Source: Eubacteriales Family XIII. Incertae Sedis bacterium
GTDB lineage: Bacteria > Bacillota > Clostridia > Peptostreptococcales > Anaerovoracaceae
Direction of reading: 5' to 3'
DNA length: 6,169 bases
Assembly (NCBI GenBank): GCA_031290715.1
Contig: JAITNA010000016.1
Coordinates: 1 to 6,169 of the forward strand
Of this stretch, positions 1 through 6,169 are shown piece by piece. Every line of letters starts with the position of its first letter. Position 1 is the stretch's first letter. The notes beneath the pieces are model-generated. The model was not told where the DNA came from. It was given only the letters and a program-made list of their open reading frames with translations, and made no database searches. The translations under genes and the position numbers were made by a program.

Positions 1-3000
1 AACGCTGGACGAATACAAAGAGAAATACGGCGAAACATCCGCAGAGGTTGAAAAGCAAACAACCGTACTGGGAAAAGAAGAAACGGAGCTGTCCAAGGTA
101 CAGACAGCATTAAACAAGGCAACCGCCGAAACCAACAAATTCAAAGATGAACTCGAGAAAACCGATGCGGAAATGCGCGACATGAAGTTTGCGGAAACGC
201 AGAAGAAACTCGACAACTTAGCGACAGGACTTAACGACGCGGCGAAAAAGCTGGCGCCGTTCTCCCTTGCGGCGGGGGGTGTGCTCGCGGCATCCGCGGC
301 GGTGTTTGTCGGCTTCGATGATTCCATGCGGCAAGTCAAAGCCACGATGAACCTCACCGGCACGGAAGGCGCGGCGAGCTTTGATAAGCTGTCCGAAGCC
401 GCGCAGAAGATGGGCCGGGAAACCCGCTACACAGCGGCGAACGCCGCGGAAGCCCTCAACGTGCTTGCGCTCGCGGGATATGATACCGACAAGGCAATCT
501 CCACGCTCCCGAAAACCCTGTCTTTGGCCGCCGCCGGGACCCTCGACATGCAGAGGGCGGCGGAACTTACAACCGACGGGCTGAATGCGCTCGGGCTATC
601 AACCGATTCCCTTGATGAATATGTTGACAAGATGGCGCGGACATCGCAGAAATCCGCGACGGACATTGCGCAGCTTGGCGAAGCGACGTTGACGGCCGCA
701 GGGCAGGCCCGTCTTGCCAAAATGCCGCTTACGGATATGAATACCGCACTGGGCCTGCTTGCCAATGCCGGAATTAAAGGCTCCGAGGCGGGCGGTATGC
801 TCCAAAGGGTGTTGATGAACCTCATGGATCAGACCGGCCCCGGTGCGGTCAAAATGAAAGAGCTTGGCGTATCGGCATTTGACGCGCAGGGCAATATGCG
901 CCCACTGCAGGACATCCTCAAAGACCTTAACGCGTCTATGGACGGGATGAGCGATAGGGCGAAAAGCGCGACATTCGACCAGGTTTTCAATGTTCGTTCC
1001 GTCAAGGGCGCAAGCGCGCTATTGAGTGGCGCCGGTGAAGCATGGGACAGCCTCGCGGCCGAAATAGACAATGCGGAGGGGGCGGCGGCCCAGATGGCCG
1101 CAACGATGGAGGAAGGCGTGGGCGGCTCGCTCCGCACCATGCGCTCCGCGCTTGAGGGTGCGGGTATCACTTTCGGAAACACGCTCTCCCCGATGATTGA
1201 AAAAGCGGCGAAGAGCGTCGTCAAGATCACCGAAGCGTTTCAAAAGCTGTCCCCAAAGCAGCAGGAAACCATCGTCAAGACGACGCTTGCCGTTGCGGCG
1301 GCGGCCCCGGCATTGAAATTGGCGGGGGCGGCCGTCACGGCCATTAAGAGTGTGACCGCAACAATCCACATCATGCGTACCGCGCAAACCGCGTCGGCGG
1401 CAGCTTCGGCGGCATCGGCAGCCGGGCTTGGCACAATGTCGAAAGCTGTCCTTGCGCTCAATGCGGCAATCAAAGCAAATCCCTTGGGGCTTATGGTTGG
1501 CGTGCTTGCGGCGGCTACGGCGGGGATAATCGCACTCTCGGTAAGTATGGACAAGGCGGCAAAAGATGCCGACCCGCTTTGGCAGGAAACACAAGACCTC
1601 GCGGAAAAGGCGAAGGAACTCACGGAATCTGTAAAGGAAAACAAAGGGGCTTACGACGAAGCGGCGGCAGCGGCAGAAACACAAGCGGGCGTTGCAAGCA
1701 AGCTGAAAGATGAAATCGCCGACTTGTCCGAAAAGGAAAACAAGTCGGCGGCAGAAAAAGAAGTGCTTGCGCAAAAGGTAAGCGCTCTTAATGATTTGTT
1801 ACCCGGTTTGGGCTTGGCCTATGATAGCGTAACGGATTCCTTAAATCTCACGAACAGTGAGATAGACAAACACATCGAGAACATGAAGCGGGAAGCTGAA
1901 GCGGCGGCGGTGAGTGCGGCGTGGAACAAAAATGCAGAGGCTGCGCTGCAAGTGGAAATGGAGCTTAAACGGGCACGGGACGACCAAGCGGAAGCATCGG
2001 CAAAGCTCGCGGAAGCAGAAGAGAAACTTGCAGAAGCGAAAAGTAAAAGTTCCAGCAGTTTTGCGACCGGCGCGGATATTTCTAAATACTCGCAAGAAAT
2101 AAGCCTCGCAAAAAAAGAAGTCGAAGCGGCTTCCGAAGCCGAGGAAACACTTACCAAAACAAGTGAAGACCTTGCTAAGGAAGCGGACTTCCTGACGCAA
2201 AAGATGAATGACAACGCGGCGGCGATGGCTCAAAGCAAAGAGGCTACCGAAGCGGGCGCGATGGCGGTAATGTCCGCCGCCGAGATACAGGCGGAATATT
2301 CCGCATTGCTCCAAGAAAACGCGATGCTTGAAAACCGGCTCACCGAAGCGACGAAGACGCAGGAGCAGGCAACCAAGGACATGGAAGCCGCCAAGGCCGC
2401 GCTCAATACCGCGATGGCAGACAACAACGGCTCGGATGCGGCAAAGCAGAAGATCGATGAGCTATCCCTTGCCTATACCGGGACACAGATCGCTTCCGAC
2501 AATGCAAACGCGGCGGTAGAAGGGCTGCAAGGGCAGCTTGGGTCTTCCAGTGAAACCATCGAGATCGCGCGGGCAGCCCTCGCGGCTGCGACAGCAGAGC
2601 AAAACGCGCTGGGCGAATCCGCTGCATCTGCAAGCGGGCAGGTGCAGGGCGCTTCCGTCACGATGGGCGCTGCGCTGGGCTGTGTCAGTGACGCGGCCGG
2701 GGCGGCCGCGGATAGCGTTGCCGGTTCGATGAACAACACGGTAACAATTATCGACGGGGCCGTACCAAAAGCGTCAGAATCCGGACAGAAACTCGGTAAG
2801 GGCGTTACCGACGCAAGCGCGAAGGAAATCGCCGAAGGTTCGTCAAAGATAACAGACGCCGCAACGCAGACGGTTCAAAAAGCGGCAACCGGGACGCAGG
2901 TGGCCGCGCAAGCATCGGGCAAATCCGTCGGGGATAAATTCGTCACCGGAGAGAAAACCGCAATTAATACAGGTGCGCCGCAAGTTGCCGCCGCGGCACA

Positions 3001-3502
3001 GGATACCTTAAACGGACTTGGGAACCTCGCAAATACATCATATTCGCAAGGGGAAAACATCGGTGCGCAGCTCATGGCAGGGGCCGCAAAAGGCATCGCC
3101 GAAAACTCCTACCAATTTTCAGACGCTGCGGGCGACGCTGCCCAAGCGGCATATAAAGCGGCGGCGGCGAAACTGAAAATCTCATCGCCGTCAAAGGCTT
3201 TCGAGTATCTCGGCGAAATGACAGCGGACGGATTTTCGGGCGGGATACTTGGCGGCGTCAGCGACGTGGTGAGGGCGGTCACATCTATGTCCGATGCGGC
3301 AATGGGCGCAGTGGATGTCCCCGCGTCGGAGTCTGTACGTGTTGGCATTGGAAGTATGGCGCAGCAGAATAATAACGCGGGCTTTGACGCAATGGCTGAC
3401 CGCATTGCGGACAGGATTGTAAAAGGGCTTGGACAGGCGAAAGTGGTTATGAGCTCGCACGAATTTGACAGGATTGTAATAGGAGCGCTGAAAACATTAT
3501 GA
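1..3502 (+). CDS. Phage tail tape measure protein, TP901 family (5' partial)
   Basis: Tape measure proteins set tail length during tube assembly and are ejected ahead of the DNA at infection. The frame is open from base 2, so 1166 residues are visible and the true start lies upstream; the ATG at 173 is internal, because the 57 codons before it read as coiled coil continuous with what follows. In order: Lys/Glu-rich helix (about 2-250); hydrophobic Ala/Gly segment (about 251-316); TP901/PhageMin_Tail core (about 400-1010, with ETRYTAANAAEAL and LANAGIKGSEAGGMLQR); Ala-rich hydrophobic stretch (about 1268-1360); probable membrane-spanning segment following NPLGL (about 1481-1543); coiled coils (about 1583-1790, 1865-2240, 2261-2570); degenerate repeats; and the C-terminal motif LKISSPSKAFEYLG (from 3173), typical of Firmicutes tape measures. 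Only one cysteine is visible. I see no peptidase or lysozyme motif. The stop overlaps the next start by 4 nt. The family call is firm. Confidence 0.96.
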   Translation, partial: TLDEYKEKYGETSAEVEKQTTVLGKEETELSKVQTALNKATAETNKFKDELEKTDAEMRDMKFAETQKKLDNLATGLNDAAKKLAPFSLAAGGVLAASAAVFVGFDDSMRQVKATMNLTGTEGAASFDKLSEAAQKMGRETRYTAANAAEALNVLALAGYDTDKAISTLPKTLSLAAAGTLDMQRAAELTTDGLNALGLSTDSLDEYVDKMARTSQKSATDIAQLGEATLTAAGQARLAKMPLTDMNTALGLLANAGIKGSEAGGMLQRVLMNLMDQTGPGAVKMKELGVSAFDAQGNMRPLQDILKDLNASMDGMSDRAKSATFDQVFNVRSVKGASALLSGAGEAWDSLAAEIDNAEGAAAQMAATMEEGVGGSLRTMRSALEGAGITFGNTLSPMIEKAAKSVVKITEAFQKLSPKQQETIVKTTLAVAAAAPALKLAGAAVTAIKSVTATIHIMRTAQTASAAASAASAAGLGTMSKAVLALNAAIKANPLGLMVGVLAAATAGIIALSVSMDKAAKDADPLWQETQDLAEKAKELTESVKENKGAYDEAAAAAETQAGVASKLKDEIADLSEKENKSAAEKEVLAQKVSALNDLLPGLGLAYDSVTDSLNLTNSEIDKHIENMKREAEAAAVSAAWNKNAEAALQVEMELKRARDDQAEASAKLAEAEEKLAEAKSKSSSSFATGADISKYSQEISLAKKEVEAASEAEETLTKTSEDLAKEADFLTQKMNDNAAAMAQSKEATEAGAMAVMSAAEIQAEYSALLQENAMLENRLTEATKTQEQATKDMEAAKAALNTAMADNNGSDAAKQKIDELSLAYTGTQIASDNANAAVEGLQGQLGSSSETIEIARAALAAATAEQNALGESAASASGQVQGASVTMGAALGCVSDAAGAAADSVAGSMNNTVTIIDGAVPKASESGQKLGKGVTDASAKEIAEGSSKITDAATQTVQKAATGTQVAAQASGKSVGDKFVTGEKTAINTGAPQVAAAAQDTLNGLGNLANTSYSQGENIGAQLMAGAAKGIAENSYQFSDAAGDAAQAAYKAAAAKLKISSPSKAFEYLGEMTADGFSGGILGGVSDVVRAVTSMSDAAMGAVDVPASESVRVGIGSMAQQNNNAGFDAMADRIADRIVKGLGQAKVVMSSHEFDRIVIGALKTL
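2783..3304 (+). repeat. Four degenerate repeats of about 45 residues in the tape measure C-terminus
   Basis: Four units can be aligned by eye at the protein level: GQKLGKGVTDASAKEI (from 2783), GKSVGDKFVTGEKTAI (from 2918), GENIGAQLMAGAAKGI (from 3050) and GEMTADGFSGGILGGV (from 3212). Each starts with Gly and has a second Gly or Ala four residues on. A hydrophobic position and a Gly/Ala-rich turn follow, then an Ile/Val, and then an Ala-rich helix. Spacings are 45, 44 and 54 residues. The last unit overlaps the conserved SPSK region. The DNA is not visibly repeated, so this is old or convergent protein repetition rather than a recent tandem duplication. Confidence 0.55.
3481..3485 (+). promoter_or_regulatory. 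Probable ribosome binding site of the Dit-like gene
   Basis: AGGAG lies inside the end of the tape measure gene, 13 nt before the ATG at 3499. That spacing is longer than ideal. With the ATGA overlap, it suggests that start-up may depend partly on ribosomes finishing the tape measure gene. Confidence 0.55.
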
Positions 3503-4332
3503 AGCTGTACTACATCAATCACAAAAACGAAAGGCTTTTTCTGTCCGGCGGCGACTTCACAGCCGACGGGGAAAGCCTTTTTGATTGGCGTTTCGAGGAG
3601 GTGGGAGAGGATTACATCATCGGCTTCCGTCAGAAAGTCGTATTGTTCCAGCTGCCTATACTAATCCAAGGGCATAGCCGGACGGCGTTTTCAGAGAATC
3701 TCAAGCGCATCCATAATGTAACAGGCGTCGATCTCGCGAATATGCGGATGGGAAAACTGTACATTGAGGATACCGACGAATATTTGCCGTGCTACTTCAC
3801 CGGTTCCGTGAAGAGCGGATGGTTCAATGATTTGCGCGAGGTCGCGGAAGTCTTTGATGTCGTCACGGATAAACCCGGATGGCACAAGGATTTTAAATAT
3901 ACGTTCTCGGCGGAAGTGTCGATTCAGGATGGAAACGGTTTCGATTATGAATACGATCATGAATACGACTATGCGCACGGTACAAGTATCCAAGTATTGA
4001 ACCTTGAAACAGTAGAAGGCTCGGATTTTGAGCTTATCATTTACGGCCCCGTGACGAACCCGGAGATTCATATAGGCGGGAATGTGTATGCAATCGGGAC
4101 CGCGGCAAATCCGATAACGGTATACAGCAACGGTTACATCACGATTGACAGCCTGAACACATCGGTACTGCATAACGCCATCGACGGGCATGTATATGAC
4201 CGCTACAACGACCGAGTGAAAGATCATGATATTTACGCGAAGATACAGCCCGGCGCTAATGTGATTCAGACAAATTGCTTCTTTGATCTCTATGTCAAAC
4301 AGAAAAGGAGCGAACCGACTTGGAATTTATAA
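3499..4332 (+). CDS. Distal tail protein (Dit-like), siphovirus tail family
   Basis: Predicted distal tail protein of 277 residues. In siphoviruses these proteins form a hexameric ring at the end of the tail tube and hold the hub and receptor-binding parts. The N-terminal half (about residues 1-130) begins MKLYYINHKNERLFLSGG and contains FRQKVVLFQLPILIQGHSR, which fits the N-terminal domain of the Sipho_tail family. A Tyr/Asp-rich linker follows (FDYEYDHEYDYAHG, residues 148-161). The C-terminal half looks like a beta-rich domain (VYAIGTAANPITVYSNGYI) and ends with PGANVIQ and RSEPTWNL, close to the C-terminal pattern of many clostridial phage tail proteins. The start ATG overlaps the tape measure stop as ATGA, and the gene follows the tape measure directly, the normal place for Dit. 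The C-terminal domain may be galectin-like as in other Dit proteins, but that is inferred. No signal peptide or membrane segment is visible. Confidence 0.85.
   Translation: MKLYYINHKNERLFLSGGDFTADGESLFDWRFEEVGEDYIIGFRQKVVLFQLPILIQGHSRTAFSENLKRIHNVTGVDLANMRMGKLYIEDTDEYLPCYFTGSVKSGWFNDLREVAEVFDVVTDKPGWHKDFKYTFSAEVSIQDGNGFDYEYDHEYDYAHGTSIQVLNLETVEGSDFELIIYGPVTNPEIHIGGNVYAIGTAANPITVYSNGYITIDSLNTSVLHNAIDGHVYDRYNDRVKDHDIYAKIQPGANVIQTNCFFDLYVKQKRSEPTWNL
4304..4310 (+). promoter_or_regulatory. Ribosome binding site that supports the TTG start at 4320
   Basis: AAAGGAG lies 9 nt before the TTG at 4320, an optimal distance. No ATG or GTG in this frame lies nearby; the next in-frame Met codon is about 28 codons downstream and would remove conserved N-terminal sequence. 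The site therefore decides the start. It lies within the end of the Dit-like gene. Confidence 0.8.
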
Positions 4333-5339
4333 TTACAGGAACAGACAAAAAGGATATAGCGCCGCTCACAGGGTATCAGCTCATAGACATAGATATCGGG
4401 CTTATGAACAATTTTATAATCCATCTCCCGAAAAGCAAAGCGCGCGCGCTGGGGATCGTGAAGGGGATGTGGTTCTATTCTCACGGCTCGGAATACGGCG
4501 GGGTGTTTACGAATTACGAATCCGAAACCAACGACACATCAATCCTTTGGGGCGGCGTAACGTTCCGGGGGCTTATGCAGCGCGACATCGTGACACCCGC
4601 GAACGGGCAGGATTATCGGGTTGTATCCGGTGAGGCCAATACGGTCATCAGAACAGTCCTTAGCGAGAATAACGCGGCGGGAAATATATTCACTGTGCCG
4701 TCGGCAAACACGGGCATAACCTTCACGAACTGGAAATTTCCGCGTTATCGGGACAAGCTGCACAGCCTTACGCAAATGCTTGCGAGCCGAAACATGAGGT
4801 TGAAAATCACGACCAATCACGGCGCGAGCGGCGAACCATTCAAAATTACCGCCGAGGCTGTCCCCATAGTGGATTATTCAAATCTCATCGAGTATTCGCA
4901 AAACTCAAAGGTGAATGTCCACGTAATAGACAATGACGCGGAATTGAACCACTTGATATGCCTCGGGTCGGGAGAACTGCGGAACAGGCTTCGCGTCGAT
5001 CTGTACTTACAGGCAAACGGGACAGTGGGAAATACAAAATATTATACAGGCGAGAAGGAATATGTCGGGGTGTATTCTTATGGCTCGGAAGACACGGCAG
5101 CAGGACTGACGGAGGCGGGGACAAAGTATTTGATGTCATATGCCGCGAACGTCGGCATCAAGATGAATGCGTCGGAATTTGATTTTGACATCGGGGACAT
5201 CATTGCCGGCCGTGATTATGACACGGATGTATCAGTCAAAAACCCGATTGTTTCTAAAATACTGCGGACAGACGGGATGGAAACAACAATGGAAATCAGC
5301 GTGAAAGGAGAAGATGAAGATGGTGAAGAGGAAATGTGA
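4320..5339 (+). CDS. Gp37-like tail hub protein (siphovirus ReqiPepy6 Gp37-like family)
   Basis: Predicted tail hub/tip protein of 339 residues. It probably forms the closed end of the tail below the Dit ring, in the role of the tail-associated (Tal or gp27-like) protein. Recognisable stretches are LWGGVTFRGLMQRDIVTP (residues 76-93), NHLICLGSGELRNRLRVDLY (210-229) and, near the end, FDIGDIIAGRDYDT with IVSKILRTDGMETTMEISVKG; these resemble the Gp37-like proteins of clostridial phages. The protein ends in an acidic tail (EDEDGEEEM). It starts with TTG, supported by a well-placed AAAGGAG, and overlaps the Dit-like gene by 13 nt. The length fits a hub domain alone: there is no long C-terminal extension and no lysozyme or peptidase motif, unlike larger Tal proteins. 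The family call rests on motif memory and gene order. Confidence 0.85.
   Translation: MEFIITGTDKKDIAPLTGYQLIDIDIGLMNNFIIHLPKSKARALGIVKGMWFYSHGSEYGGVFTNYESETNDTSILWGGVTFRGLMQRDIVTPANGQDYRVVSGEANTVIRTVLSENNAAGNIFTVPSANTGITFTNWKFPRYRDKLHSLTQMLASRNMRLKITTNHGASGEPFKITAEAVPIVDYSNLIEYSQNSKVNVHVIDNDAELNHLICLGSGELRNRLRVDLYLQANGTVGNTKYYTGEKEYVGVYSYGSEDTAAGLTEAGTKYLMSYAANVGIKMNASEFDFDIGDIIAGRDYDTDVSVKNPIVSKILRTDGMETTMEISVKGEDEDGEEEM
5304..5310 (+). promoter_or_regulatory. Ribosome binding site that favours the ATG at 5320 over 5314
   Basis: AAAGGAG lies within the end of the hub gene. Two in-frame ATG codons follow, at 5314 (3 nt spacing) and 5320 (9 nt spacing). The second has the normal distance, the same as at the hub gene, so it is the likelier start. 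Confidence 0.7.
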
Positions 5340-5577
5340 TGAAATCGAAAAGGCGCCTATTCTCATCAAGAGGGTGAATGAAAAAGCGGTAAATATCCGC
5401 AAGAAACCATACGGGGAAATCATCGGCGTAATAAGCGCCGACGATTATTCGGCCTATTCCGCAGCCGAGGGGGGCACATGGTACAAAATCGAAAAGGGAT
5501 ATGTACTCGCGGCGTTTTTTGAAGAGGTTGCCGCGCCCGCCGGACCTGAACCCGGAAGCGAGGTCGAATCAGAATGA
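5320..5577 (+). CDS. Small SH3-like (SH3b) protein in the tail module
   Basis: A protein of 85 residues, or 87 if it starts at the ATG at 5314. The middle resembles a bacterial SH3 domain: KAVNIRKKPYGEIIGVI (residues 22-38) matches the VNVR-x-x-P opening strand and loop, and GGTWYKIEKGYVLAAFFEEV (51-70) matches the WYKI, GYV and final strand pattern. The end is a Pro/Glu-rich, probably flexible tail (AAPAGPEPGSEVESE). No signal peptide or membrane segment is visible. Bacterial SH3 domains often bind cell wall, but here there is no attached hydrolase. Its place between the hub and the next tail-tip gene, with a 20-nt overlap upstream and 4-nt overlap downstream, suggests a small tip component, a cell-wall contact part or an assembly factor. 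The fold call is reasonably likely; the function is inferred and unproven. Confidence 0.7.
   Translation: MVKRKCDEIEKAPILIKRVNEKAVNIRKKPYGEIIGVISADDYSAYSAAEGGTWYKIEKGYVLAAFFEEVAAPAGPEPGSEVESE
5560..5563 (+). promoter_or_regulatory. Weak ribosome binding site of the last tail gene
   Basis: GAGG lies 10 nt before the ATG at 5574, within the end of the SH3-like gene. The match is short. The ATGA overlap makes coupling to the upstream gene plausible. Confidence 0.4.
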
Positions 5578-6169
5578 ATATCATTACAGGCAAAACAGGA
5601 GTACCGCATGTATCAAGCCAACAAGACGCGGACGCGAACGCCGCGCTGTATGGTGATGGTGATTATGTGTTGGACACCGGCAGTAGATTTAAATACACCG
5701 TTGTTTCCAACAACCTCATTACACTGCTTGATGGGTTGGTGATGATGCAAGGGCGGAAAGGCATCACGGATTACGGGCAAACAGAAAGTATCATTATCGA
5801 AAACGGAACACAGGGGCAAACCCGAAACGACCTTATTGTCGCAAGATATATGAAAGACGGGACAACGCAGCTGGAAGACATGAGGGTCTTGCTTATTAAA
5901 GGCGTGAACGGTGCCGGAGACCCAAAGATCAGCGATGCCGCGAATATCCGCGAAGGCGCTAACATCCACGATATGGCGCTGTATCGGGTGCGGCTTGACG
6001 GAATTGCCATTGCCGGCGTAGATACACTTTTTCGGCGCCTTTTGCTGAAAAACACGGTAACGCGGACTTCCATCACGGTTGCCGCTTGGAATGCGGACAA
6101 AATCGCAACAATCACCGACGGTAATATTTTGTCTGTTGATGATCTGGTATATGTCGCATACGACGACAC
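5574..6169 (+). CDS. Distal baseplate/tail-tip structural protein, N-terminal part (3' partial)
   Basis: The frame is open from the ATG at 5574 to the window end, giving 198 visible residues and no stop. The N-terminus (MNIITGKTGVPHVSSQQDAD, then LYGDGDYVLDTG) and the segment IIIENGTQGQTRNDLIVARY (residues 73-92), followed by VLLIKG (105-110) and the stretch ANIREGANIHDMALYRVRLD (123-142), are characteristic of a minor tail or baseplate structural protein common in Firmicutes phages, encoded just after the hub gene. In such proteins this N-terminal part probably attaches to the tail tip, while the C-terminus varies and may contact the host. The visible part has no enzyme motif, signal peptide or membrane segment. 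It starts in an ATGA overlap with the SH3-like gene. The assignment to this family is fairly secure; receptor binding is inference, since the C-terminal part is not in the window. Confidence 0.8.
   Translation, partial: MNIITGKTGVPHVSSQQDADANAALYGDGDYVLDTGSRFKYTVVSNNLITLLDGLVMMQGRKGITDYGQTESIIIENGTQGQTRNDLIVARYMKDGTTQLEDMRVLLIKGVNGAGDPKISDAANIREGANIHDMALYRVRLDGIAIAGVDTLFRRLLLKNTVTRTSITVAAWNADKIATITDGNILSVDDLVYVAYDD

Noticed and set aside
1268..1700. GCG/GCC-rich stretches that look like simple-sequence repeats
   Set aside because: They encode Ala runs in hydrophobic and helical parts of the tape measure protein. The units are irregular and no clean DNA repeat is present.
1019..1774. Antisense open frame of 251 codons, opposite the tape measure gene
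   Set aside because: It is rich in Arg, Cys and Phe, as expected from reading the complement of Ala-, Glu- and Lys-rich coding sequence. It has no recognisable domain, and the opposite strand is a clear tape measure gene.
427..2739. Several other antisense open frames of 65-157 codons across the tape measure gene
   Set aside because: The GCG, GCC and GAA/AAG-heavy codon use of the tape measure gene gives few stops on the other strand. None has a convincing ribosome binding site or domain.
3691..4227. Antisense open frame of 178 codons opposite the Dit-like gene
   Set aside because: It lies wholly inside a well-supported gene on the other strand and shows no domain or gene context.
4283..4633. 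Plus-strand frame of 116 codons across the Dit/hub junction
   Set aside because: It is Arg- and His-rich, overlaps two supported genes in another frame, and looks like a shadow of the hub gene.
5608..5742. AGGAG (5597-5601) 6 nt before an ATG, opening a 44-codon frame inside the last gene
   Set aside because: The signal is well formed but lies in a different frame from a conserved phage protein, and the short product (starting MYQANKTR) has no recognisable features. It is most likely chance.
5613..6169. Antisense open frames of 118 and 132 codons at the window end
   Set aside because: They are opposite the open tail gene from 5574, whose N-terminal motifs are recognisable. The antisense products have none.
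1..6169. Search for promoters, terminators, tRNA genes, CRISPR arrays, attachment sites or insertion sequences
   Set aside because: There is no intergenic space, and I saw no convincing hairpin with a T run, no repeat-spacer pattern and no transposase or integrase motif.

Overview
The window is a piece of a tailed-phage (siphovirus-type) tail module, from either a prophage or a free phage. All five genes lie on the + strand and follow the usual order of Firmicutes siphoviruses: tape measure protein, distal tail (Dit-like) protein, Gp37-like tail hub protein, a small SH3-like protein, and the N-terminal part of a distal baseplate/tail-tip protein. AGGAG-type ribosome binding sites, a TTG start, and protein motifs typical of clostridial phages suggest a host in the Firmicutes, probably Clostridia with moderate GC content. 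The host inference is soft: no host gene, integrase or attachment site is visible.

Layout. Positions 1-3502 are the tape measure gene, whose true start lies before the window; the reading frame is open from base 2. It has a TP901-type conserved region, hydrophobic segments, long Ala/Glu/Lys-rich coiled coils and a repetitive C-terminus ending in a SPSK motif. Positions 3499-4332 encode the Dit-like protein and 4320-5339 the Gp37-like hub protein, which starts at TTG. Positions 5320-5577 (or 5314-5577) encode an 85-87 residue SH3-like protein. From 5574 a further tail gene runs out of the window at 6169.

The genes fit as one assembly line. The tape measure protein sets tail length and sits inside the tube, the Dit-like protein forms the ring joining the tube to the tip, and the Gp37-like protein forms the hub. 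The small SH3-like protein and the last gene probably belong to the tip or host-contact apparatus. Every junction is an overlap (4, 13, 20 or 26, and 4 nt), which leaves no intergenic space and suggests one transcript with translational coupling. I see no promoter, terminator, RNA gene, CRISPR array, insertion sequence or attachment site, and no stretch over 300 bases without a gene.

I found no clearly undescribed system. The most useful points are the small SH3-like gene in the tail module, the four-copy degenerate repeat at the tape measure C-terminus, the lack of any recognisable cell-wall hydrolase in the visible tail proteins, and start-site corrections for three genes.
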